Shown here one piece after another: positions 54,680 to 64,000 of a stretch of DNA of 64,000 nt. Location of the stretch: the NCBI RefSeq assembly GCF_000340215.1, contig NW_006921553.1, positions 249,100 to 313,099 of the forward strand, read 5' to 3'. Position 1 is the stretch's first letter; the number at the start of each line of letters is the position of its first letter. The notes under the pieces were generated by a model. The model made no database searches, was not told the origin of the DNA, and saw only the letters and a program-made list of their open reading frames with translations. A program made the translations under genes and the position numbers. The stretch is from Pseudocercospora fijiensis CIRAD86 (Eukaryota > Ascomycota > Dothideomycetes > Mycosphaerellales > Mycosphaerellaceae).

Positions 54680-57600
54680 CTCTAGCTCTAGCGAAAACGA
54701 GTATTAAGAATTAGCGGAATCTTCTAAATCCGAAAACGCCCCTAATCCTATTAACGAAGAAATTAGGCGGCGACTAGTTAATATAAGCGAGCCTCCTACG
54801 CCCTCTACGCTAGAGGCACTCTATAATGTCCTTATAAAGATAATAGAGAAGCAAACTAAGCTTCTCCGTTAAAACAAGCGTCGCCCGCTAGAACTAGGGA
54901 GTAGTATAAATCCCTTATTCGAAGGGTAGAACGCTATAGTATATATAGAGCGTTTTAAGGAAGGCTTAATTAAGTACGAGCTTAATAGAGAGTCCGACTA
55001 GTACAAGATCCGGTCCCTTACGAGGACTACTAGTACTAAGCTTTACCGAACCCTTAGAACCCTAGTTAGCTACTTAGAAAAGGACGACAAGTCTAATACT
55101 AACTAGGAGACCTTTAAGTTAGCCTTTCTAAGGGAGTATCGGGAGCGCGATAGCCGTTATATTAAAGGTAGTCGCGCGTAGCTTAAGGCCCTCTACTTAG
55201 TAAGGCGCACTAAGGATAACGACTTAAAGGGGTATATCCGCGAATTTGTCGAGTTAGTAGACGGTATCGAGTAAAGTAACCTCGAAAACTCTTAGAGAAC
55301 GAGGCTACTCCTCTAGAGGTTGCCGTAGCCTATAGCTTAGCGTATCTTCCGTCGCTATAAGCTTAGCGAGGCCGATTCTAAGAGCTTTAGGAAATACAAA
55401 GAGGTCCTAGTATATATTAAGGCCGATATTAATAGCACCGCCGATATAAGGAAGTTTATCTACGGCAAAGACCGGAATAACCTAGCGTAGGTTAGGAAAG
55501 AAGCTATAAGAAGTAAGGGACCTAAGTTCCTTCCTAAATCGCAAAGTAGTCCTAAGACCGTAACTCCTACTATTACTAAACACTCTTAAGACGTTGCGGA
55601 CTTAGCTAAATCCCTAGCCCGACTTAACCTAAATACGAAGGTATTATAGCGAGTTAGGGAAGTTATCGATACTACTATATTAGGCGATATACTACTAGTC
55701 TACTAGGTTTCGGATCCTAACTACCCTAAAGCCCCTTTAGTTAATATCTACGCTATACGGAAGATCTATTCTAACTTAGATAGCAAGTGCTAGATATATA
55801 GCGGTTACAAACATATCTAATCGTCCTACTCTATCTAGAAAGAGCTTCTTAATAGGAAGCTTATTATATAAGTAAATAGTCGATTCTAATATATAGATAC
55901 CGGCGACAAGATTAATTTCGAATAGGATCGGAGAGCCCTAAAGCTACCTTAACTAAGGACCCTTCTAGAGAAGAAGTATAGCGGCAAGATCGAGTTTAAG
56001 GACACTAGGAATAGTACCCTCGCCGCTATTACTAAACGAGAAACTTAGAAGGTTAGGGCTAAAATTTAAATAGGTTAAGGAGCGAAGTAGTAACGGTACT
56101 ACCGAGCCCGTTAAAGTTAACTTTGTTTCTTAGGACCCGGACGCAGTTACTAATGTTTACGCGGTTACTAAGAATAGCGTAGATATCTACGCTACTATAA
56201 GGTCCTAAACCTAGTCCTAAAACAAGGGTAAGAGCCCGTAGAACCCTACTCGCCCTAGTACGGCAGCCTCTACTAGGGTACTAAAGAATAAGGCAGCCGA
56301 TAAGGCTAAATAATAACGAGAGTTAACCGCTAAAACTAAGACTCTCTAGACAGCTATAGACCGCGCTACCCGATCTAGCACTGTACCTAGTACCCTATCT
56401 ATAGAGAGCCTAGTCGTCCTAGAGACTCTAGAGGTCGATATAGAAGATATTACTACCGACATTAGTAGTACCCTAGGCCTAGCTAATCTACCGGCCTATA
56501 AGCGGAAGTTATCCGATCTAAAGAGCTTTCGCTTTAATAGGTATATAAACAAGTATAGTGCTAGCCTAGCTAACTCTATAGATATAAAAGCAAACGCTCT
56601 CTTCTAGGCTTTATAGTTCCTAGACCTTAAGTCTAATATATCTATAGGAGAGCTACTAGTATACGGTTTGCCTACTAACCTATTCTAGAGCCGAATCCCT
56701 AACGATACTACCTTTATAAAAGACCTCGCTACCTTTTAAAGAAAATAGGGACGAGAAGACTATATCGACGTCTCTTTCCTATAGTTCCTTCCTAAATTTT
56801 TAGGTACCTAGGAGTTAGTAGAAGGCGAATCGGTAACCTACGAAAACTAAGAAACTATCGATAATACTAATAAAGAGGGGGTTAAGAAGATAGGCTAAGA
56901 GAATAGTAATAATACCGACTCTACTCTAGTTTTAGTTTCTATTAAGGCTGTCCGATTTACTAGCTAACAAATCGGTCGAGTAGGACCTCCTCGACCTAAG
57001 GAACTTTACTCTATCCCTAATAATATAGACCTTTCCGTAGTTACTCGTTCCTTCGCCGTCGTCCCTACTATCTATATTTAGGTTACTATCGGAAGCTATA
57101 GTTAGTAGATACTAGCAATGCTTAATAATAGTTTAGAGTTACTTATTATAAGTAAGCGTTAGGCTAAACAACTTAGGCTACTAATAACTAGAGACATTTC
57201 CCTCGGTATATAGGGAGTAAATAGGGAGGTTACGCTAGTAGGTACCTACTATAATATAATAGTAGACGCCTTCGGTATATGCTTTTCCTTTACCTTCTAG
57301 ATTGCCGCCGACCTAAATACGGTAATTATTCTAGGTCGACTATAGTCTCGTATAACCCGTAGTATCTAGCGTAACTACGACGATAGCTCCTAGGAGGGAA
57401 CTATCGCTAACTAGAAGGGCAACTAAGTCGTATTTACTAGTTATATCGGAAACACTAGCTACAAGTCCTACGAGGATATCCTTGCTACTTCTAGACGGTC
57501 TTCGGGAAACGCTACGGCGCGGTTATAAGACCGGCAATCTGCGCTATAAGTTAGTATAGCTTAAATAGGTTATTTCTAGAAGTGCGCCGCTCCGTACGTT

Positions 57601-59490
57601 AAGGTAAGTTTCTAGGTTCTATACTAAGAAGACGAATGCTCGAAGCGATAGCGAGTATAATATAACGACTACCTACTATACGAGTTAAGGTAATAATACT
57701 ATCGTAAGTATTATTACCGGACGCGGGTCTATCCGAACTAACTAATTAGAGCGCGAGTCTAATACTACCCCGGGGATATTATTACGAATCTAACGTTTTC
57801 GTAGGCGTTATAAATTAGGACTACTAGTTATATACCTATCGGCTTAAGGAGACTTCTAAAGAGGTTTACGCGCTGTTTTATTACGCTAATCTCTAGGCCT
57901 AGCGATAAAGAGAGAGAGCTCGGGTTCTATAATCGATTAGTATATATACCCTATATAAGAGGGTAGCTAACAAGATTAAGCCCGTAAAGGGTAGCGTATA
58001 TATTACCGATAGGTCTAATCCTAGCGGGAATCCTAACTAGCGATAAAAGTGTCTTAATTAGGAAGCAACATTGCTACCTAGGGATAGTCCGTACGACTAG
58101 AGATATATTACTAAAAAGTTCTCTACTATTCCTAGGGGTTTAAGGCTAATACCGGAAAGGCTTACGAAGATTAAACCTAGTATAGAGCTTTCGGATCTTA
58201 AACTTAACCTGCTATATAAGCTTCTATATAATCGCGAAGCCGTATTAGTATATAACTTTACTTACCTAGGTAGAATTAATCCGGAGGTTGCCCCTCCGTA
58301 GAAGATCCGAACGATCGAATATAAGCCTTAGGCCTACCTAGGTTTTAAGCTAAACCTAAGCCTACGAGGTATAGTTAAGGATATAATACGGCAGCGCGTA
58401 AAGGCCGGCACGCTAGAGCCTTCCTATACCTCGTATCGCAATCTATACTTCCTAGTTTAAAAGAAGATAGCTCCTAGGGAACTAAAGAAGTAGCGCCTAA
58501 TTAACGCTATATAAAAGTTTAACGTAGTAACGATTAGAGATACTAACCTTCCTCCGGAGACTAATAGGTTCTCGGAAGCTTTTACTAACTACGTTATAGC
58601 CTTACTAGTTAACGTTTTCTCGGGCTACGACTAGACCCCTCTCTACCCTAATAGCCGCGACCTTACTAGTTTCGAAATACCTCTTAGGCTATATAGACAG
58701 ACTACCCTTCCCTAAGGGGCGACTAACTCCGTAGCCTAGTTCGTTCGTATTATAAACTAAGTCCTCGCGGCCTATATCTCCTATATAGCAATGCCTTTCC
58801 TCGACGATATCGGTATTAAGGGCCCTAAAACTAGGTACGGCAATAAAGAAGTAGAGCCTAGTATCCGTAGGTTCTTTCTCGAATATATCCGGAACCTCGA
58901 TAGTATCCTCTACGACCTAGAGCGAGCTAATCTAATAGTCTATAGAGAAAAGCTTTAGCTCCTATATAAACGAATAAATATTGTCGGGTTTGTAACCGAT
59001 AAAAACGGCCGCTATCCTAATAATATACGTGTCCTAAAGATAGTGTCCTAGCTAGATCCTACCTATTAGAAGGATGTCCGAACCTATCTTAGAGTAGTCT
59101 CCTACTTCCGTATCTAGGTCGAGAACTTTATATTAGTATATAAGCCCTTATACGCCTTACTTAAGAAAGATACTAAGTTCGAATAGACTTCCGTTTGCTA
59201 AGCGGCTAAGGATACGGTAACTAAGGTACTCGTTAGCGTACCTATACTTACATCTATTAACTACTTAGAGGGTGCGGGTTTAATTATTATTACTATCGAC
59301 TCGAGCGGAGAAGGCTATAGCGAGATACTAATATAGTATAACCGTAAGGAGCTATCCTTACGTTATCCTATTAGGTACGACTTAGGACTATAGAAACCGA
59401 TCGAGGCCCGATACGATACTAGCAAGCGTAAATGCCTTAGAGTCTATAAGGCTCTAAAGAAGTTCCGACTATAGCTCTTTATAGACCCCG
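54680..59490 (+). mobile_element. Ty3/Gypsy retrotransposon, gag-PR-RT-RNase H, RIP-inactivated
   Basis: Gag (about 54,830-56,100) is highly charged and includes ETFKLAFLREYRERD. It ends in a zinc knuckle at 55,788-55,829 in which the first Cys and the His survive but the second and fourth ligands are Tyr. Pol includes an RT with IRTIEYKP, RLINAI, and the catalytic PFLDDIGIKGP (about 58,795-58,827). RNase H follows with TIDSSGEGYSEILI and EARYDTSKRKCLRVYKALKKFR. Homology stops near 59,490 within RNase H; no integrase was found and LTRs were not identified, so the 3' part is missing or replaced. It is a different family from the minus-strand Gypsy at 8,800. Confidence 0.85.
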
Positions 59491-59497
59491 TAGTAGT

Positions 59498-59573
59498 TCG
59501 GGTTAGTTTAGTTTAGTTTGCTAAGCTAAAGATCTAGTTTAGTTTAGGTTAGTTTGCTAAGCAACTATAGGAT
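59498..59573. repeat. Short tandem repeat of GTTAGTTTAGTTTGCTAAG
   Basis: Two long imperfect units of about 50 bp, each with TTAGTTTAG runs followed by TTTGCTAAGC, sit exactly where Gypsy RNase H homology ends. They may mark the breakpoint of the truncation. Confidence 0.7.
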
Positions 59574-59665
59574 TAGCTAGTTCGAACTATAGAATTTATC
59601 GGTTTCTAAGAAGTGTAAGAATGTCTACGTAACTCGAAGTAAGCCCTTTATAAGATACGAGAGTA

Positions 59666-62593
59666 TAGCCGGTAGCGTAGCCGGTATTTTTTAGTTGTAG
59701 GAAGGTACTTATGTAACCTTAAATCTATAGACAATTAGCTAAGGGCACTAACTAATTAAAAGCATATATATATACAAGCTATTATAGTTCAGTTTAGAAA
59801 CTGCACTTATTAGGTATGAATTTCATCCTTTCGCTCGCTATTTAATTCCCTAACTACTCGGTAGAATATTATTATCTAGATATAGGTAGAACTTATCGAT
59901 TTCTCTAGAAGCCCTCCTTAAGAAGTTCTAACACTTTCTAACTAAACTATTCTCTAATATTAAGTACTAGGATAGCTCCTCCCTCGGTATCGGTATAGTA
60001 TATAAAAGAGCTATAAGGCAGCTCTATAGAACGTTCTACTAGTTACTCGCTATACTAAGGCCGAATGCTAGTTCGTTCCTTAGAACTCTTAGTAATTTAG
60101 GAGATATTAAGGATAGGGCAGGCAGTAACTTCGTATTATATAAGGAGGTAGAGGCTACTATAGAGGAGTCCTTTAACCTATAGAAGATAGTAAAAGATAT
60201 AGAGGCAGCTATAGGTCTAGGTACCTAGTTAAATTTCTAGTAGGTAGAATATAAGGATATTTAGAGGGAGTATTAGGTAGAGTTACGAAGGCAGGTATAT
60301 AATATAGTCTAGAAAACAGGGATAATGCCTATAACTATAAGTATTAGGCTCTTTAACCTTCCTTATTTTTCCCTGTTTTCTTTTTATAAAAATCTAAACT
60401 AATACAAATTAACCGGAATGTCTATCTTCTTTTAGTTCTTTAAAAAACCTAGTAGCGTAGCTAGTAGCGTAGCCGGCCTTTTAACTCCTTAGTACTAACG
60501 GGATTTTCGAAGACTTCTATTCCGTACGGCTAATAAAGTATACTATACTATATATATATACTTAGAGAGTATTTAGAGCGCGGTATATAGCGCCGTATAA
60601 TCGCGGCTTATTTCGTATATAGAAAAGCTTATAGACGATACTACGAATATCCTTCCTACTAGAACATCTATCCTATCTAGCACTATCTCGAATATAGACA
60701 TTCTAGCCTTTTAGAATCTAATCGAGTGCTTTAAAATCCTTGTCTATAATCGTTATACGCTTCGCGTAGATAGCTATAAGGTTAACTACTAAAATAGTAT
60801 TAGTATAGTCCGAAAAGAGGTAGAAGAGAAATATATATTCGAAGATACAAACTAGGTAGGCTTCTATAGCCTCTTAAAAGGCGCCTATCGCGGAGGCTTA
60901 GAAGCGAAGGTCCGTTCTATAATCCTAGGCAATTTCGCGAATAAGTCGTTAGAAAGGAGCTTTACGGATTAGGAGCTTAGAACTCTTCTAATACTTCCGA
61001 ATCTTATAGAGGGCTACGGCTAAAGAAGGATTAGTAAAAAGACAGTAAGAATGCCGGCTACGCTACCGGCTATAAATAGGACTTACTTCCTAGGCGCTAT
61101 CGACGCTTCGTATAATTATTGCTACTAGTAGTAGAAGCGCTAGTTGTCGTCTTACGTAGAGCCTTACCTGCCGTTATCTTACGCGGAGCCTTACTCGCGA
61201 CGCCCTTTCTAGTACCGGAGCTAGCGGTAGTAGTAGTAGCCTTCTTACGTTAATATACTATACTCGTTCTACTATTTCCGGTCTTATTATAACCCGTAGA
61301 AGTAGCAGGTCCCTTCTTGCGAGGCGTCGTAACTTAGTTAAGTAGACTCGGTATTATAAAAGTCGTCGAATTAAGGAAAAAAGTGCGTTACGAAGGTATA
61401 CGAAGGCGCGCGCGGAGCGAGGGTATTACGGAGGTAGTAGATATAGAGCGTAGAGGTATAGGCATCGATACGAAGGTTAAATATAGCGAGAGAGGTAGTA
61501 TCGCGGTATCGCTAGGTAATAGAGTAAGCGTCGCGCAAGCCTATATTATAGTAACGTTAGAGCAAGGAAAGAAGGTAGATACGGCTAAAAAAGGCAGGTA
61601 CGGCTAAAAAAGGCAGGTACGGCAAACTTTGAAATATAGCCGGTATATATAGCCGGTATAGTAATAGGCGAAAGCCTCCTTTTAATAAATAGCCGGCGTA
61701 ATTATAGTATCCTACTATAGTATAGATATTCTTTAGTAATGCCTTAACTAGCTATAGTAATCTTATAAGTAACCTAGGCCTATTACTAGTAAATATAAGA
61801 AATATTAGGTAGGCTATACTAAACAAGCTAGTTATTTAGTAGGAAAAGGCCTACTACCGTCTCTATATACCGGCTACGAGTGCCGGCTATAGCTCTAAAT
61901 TCAACTCCGCCCTATCTCGGAGACTAAGGTACCGAGCGGAAACCCTATAGCTTATATTTACTCGGTTATCGCGGAGCGCTTATAGGTAAGGTATTAGAAA
62001 AGAGTATAAAAAGTACGAGAAGAGTATCCTAGGATATAGGTCGTAAGTAAATAAGACTAGTACGCCTAGTTATTTATATAGTACGTTACTCTATACGACT
62101 AAGAGCCTATATTATCTTATACTTCGCTTATAAGACCTCGACTCTACTAGTATACTATCGATCTCCTCCTCGGTCGCTAATACGCTATCTTAATTCTTCT
62201 TCGAGTTGCCGGACTTAGTACGCATCTATAGCTATATAATAGCGCTACGCATTATAGAGAATTTCTCGTTAAAGTTTCTCTCTCGTAGGCTTACTATCTG
62301 CCTCGTAGTATAGAGGATTAAAGTGCTAATACTAAAGAATCTCCTTATAGTTAGGATACTAGGGCTCCTTAGGACCTTTATGTTTTAGGTCTAAATAGAG
62401 ACGTATTATAAACGTTCTATCGCCCTTTCGCTTACTATCCGCTAGGTCGCGATATGCGAAGAAACTAATCTAAATATAGCTCGTCTCTATAATAGCCGGG
62501 TAAATATAGAGCGCTAGGTTTCTACTTCGTACCTTAGATTTAGGGACGGCGCGGAGATAAAATTAGAAATATAGCCGGTACCTATAGCCGGTA
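59666..62593. repeat. Five dispersed pairs of TAGCCGGTA-type 9-mers
   Basis: Pairs at 59,666/59,678, 61,053/61,064 (inverted, TACCGGCTA), 61,637/61,650, 61,868/61,881 (inverted) and 62,572/62,585. Starts within a pair are 11-13 bp apart, close to one helical turn. A related variant is at 60,451-60,478 (AGTAGCGTAG repeated). Confidence 0.75.
60312..60380. repeat. 11-bp inverted repeat, 47-nt loop
   Basis: GAAAACAGGGA (60,312-60,322) and TCCCTGTTTTC (60,370-60,380), exact. This patch keeps CA and TG, unlike its surroundings, which suggests it is younger or was not duplicated. Confidence 0.8.
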
Positions 62594-63639
62594 AAGGGAT
62601 GCGAAAATAGGCCTCCTCCTAGGTTAATCTAACGACTAAATACAATTTCTAACTAATCCGCTATAAACCGACGCCGAATTTTAGCTAGAAGCTATATATC
62701 TTTATTTTAAAGAGTAACCCGCTTCGTATAGATAGTAAGGAGGTTTAAAAGCTTAAGCTCGGTTACGAGAAATGCCTCCGTAGCTTCCTAAAGAGTACTA
62801 ATCGCCTTAGCCGTAAATTGTATACTAGACCGAAAATCTAATGTAATTTCTCGGACGAGTTACTAGAAGGGAGTCTTAGGGATTAAAAGCTCGGTCCCTC
62901 TTTTGTTTTAGAAAAGCCGGATCTAGCGAAGGGTAATAGTACCTAGTTTAAAGCGCCGCTTCTTTATCGTCGAGTTCTACCTTATTCCCTTTTTTTAATA
63001 GAAAGATAACTTTTCTTCGTAATAGCCTTCGTCCCCCTACTCCTTTTAGCCTTCTTCTATCTACCTAAAGCCTTCTTATTTTTCGGTACTGTTTTCCGAG
63101 GAACCCCCTTCCTTCGTATATACTATAGAGAGTCTTACTCTTCCGATATCTCGTTCTCGCTACGGTCTCCTTATACTTAGCTTGCTTTATCTTTACCCTT
63201 TAGCCTCTAAAGATATTTATCTACGTATTTAGGCGACGAGGGTATATCGGTAGGACCTAGAAAATTAATAAGTATATAATCGTAAGGAGATATTAATACT
63301 TCTTGCCTTCTAGAATAAATAGTCTTCTATTAAACCGCCTTAGTAGGTTATCGTTAGATTCGTATAAAGAATAGTAGCTTAAGGAAGGGGAGGTAGCCGG
63401 CTTAGGAAGGCCCGAAGAGCCGAATCCTTAAGGTATATTTATCTTAAAGAATATAGGGAAAAGGAAGAAGGAGAGGAAGAGCGAATAGAGAATTAGAAAT
63501 AGTCCGTAGGTAAGCGGGGTCGGTTACTATAGCAACTAGTCTGTTTAGGTCCTAGGAATTCGAAACACATTTTAGATATATACTAGCTATATACGCCGGC
63601 TATATTACCTTATACGTAAACGCTTCGTCTCCTTAAAGC

Positions 63640-64000
63640 TACTCTAAGCCTATATACGTTTCCGCTTCTCGACCTAGTATCGCCTTCTATCTCCGCTCTC
63701 TTCCTCTTCGTTATCGCTAATTAGGGTTTCGCTTAGACTAAATTTCGTATTCTCTTTACGCTCCTAGGTTTCTTCGATCTTAAGGTTTTCTAATTCCTCG
63801 ATTAACTCCTTTAGTATAATCTTTAGTAACCTACCTTAGCGATTCTAGTAGAAGAGATAGTATCGGAATACTATAATAGATTCGAAGGTAGTAGGCGAGT
63901 ATATTCGATTAAACCGGCCCTAGTAACGAGCGATACTAAAAGACCTCTTATAGCCTATACCTACGCTCGGGATAGCGAGGACGTCCCGAGCGACCGACGC
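63640..64000 (-). mobile_element. hAT transposase, C-terminal dimerisation domain, partial
   Basis: The minus strand enters at 64,000 with ASVARDVLAIPSVGIG and continues with RSFSIARYQGRFNRIYSP and FESIIVFRYYLFY. This matches the hAT C-terminal pattern ARDvLaIP...GvERlFs.AR.....R..L.p.t.e.lm. A charged tail (Glu/Lys-rich) follows to about 63,640, where the stop is uncertain. The rest of the gene lies beyond the right edge. RIP stops are present. A diagnostic match, though only the last about 110 codons are visible. Confidence 0.75.

Larger units (their letters stand above)
59574..63639. other. RIP DNA with paired TAGCCGGTA motifs
   Basis: No gene is recognised. Contents seen: paired 9-mers (59,666 to 62,593), an 11-bp inverted repeat at 60,312-60,380, a direct repeat TACGGCTAAAAAAGGCAGG at 61,579-61,617, and an open but featureless plus-strand frame at 61,383-61,607 whose antisense is Lys/Thr/Ala-rich. 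Neither strand is preferred. Confidence 0.4.

Noticed and set aside
61383..61607. Plus-strand 74-codon frame in RIP DNA
   Set aside because: Starts at a non-ATG codon, is short, and its antisense looks equally coding-like (Lys/Thr/Ala-rich, with a chance resemblance to histone tails).
1..64000. CRISPR arrays, rRNA operons, bacterial-type operons
   Set aside because: No spaced direct repeats, no rRNA-like sequence, and the genome is clearly fungal: spliceosomal introns, RIP, LTR elements.

Overview
The window reads as a piece of a filamentous ascomycete (Pezizomycotina) chromosome or scaffold with two compartments. About 10.6 kb of ordinary unique DNA (roughly 15,100-25,688) carries short-intron fungal genes. 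On both sides it is walled in by transposable elements that bear extreme repeat-induced point mutation (RIP). I cannot name the species. The RIP evidence is direct: in 1-15,100 and most of 31,473-64,000 CpA and TpG are almost absent, TpA (above all TAG and CTA) is very common, and CpG is still plentiful. Reading frames there are interrupted almost only by TAG/TAA where CAG, CAA or TGG would be expected.

Left repeat block (1-15,096). A minus-strand gene running off the left edge encodes a RIP-killed SF2/SNF2-like helicase. It faces away from a plus-strand degraded coding region (about 4,781-8,420) that I do not recognise; a perfect 15-bp inverted repeat lies between them. A palindrome-rich spacer (8,664-8,774) follows, then a truncated minus-strand Ty3/Gypsy element (gag to RT/RNase H), then a 5'-truncated plus-strand Ty1/Copia element with a likely 3' LTR ending at 15,096.

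Gene island (15,097-25,688). The supported loci are a two-exon minus-strand gene (15,469-16,375), a second two-exon minus-strand gene (17,292-18,498), a two-exon plus-strand gene (19,072-19,806), a single-exon minus-strand gene for a 549-residue single-pass membrane protein (22,237-23,886), and a possible small membrane-protein gene (24,219-24,605). I recognise none of the families. The island also holds an 88-bp minisatellite overlapping a stop codon, a 15-bp and a 12-bp coding-phase repeat, and a triplicated 10-mer in front of one gene.

Right repeat block (25,689-64,000). The island ends exactly at a complete but RIP-inactivated Ty1/Copia element (25,689-31,472). It has two 302-bp LTRs, a 5-bp target duplication (one mismatch), a primer site matching the anticodon half of initiator tRNA-Met, and gag-PR-IN-RT-RNase H in order. 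Beyond it lie unresolved RIP DNA, small tRNA-like units (36,195-36,555), a 129-bp tandem repeat, a 100-N assembly gap (37,274-37,373), an unidentified minus-strand frame (about 38,040-38,890), a full-length Helitron Rep/helicase frame (39,649-46,632), a Cys-containing frame downstream of it, an unidentified Gln-rich minus-strand frame (about 49,080-50,350), a plus-strand Ty3/Gypsy element (about 54,680-59,490), paired TAGCCGGTA motifs (59,666-62,593), and the C-terminal end of a hAT transposase entering from the right edge.

The genes do not form a visible pathway. What unites the window is a genome-defence history: nearly every element is killed by CpA-to-TpA changes, often at catalytic residues, and the unique genes between them are spared.
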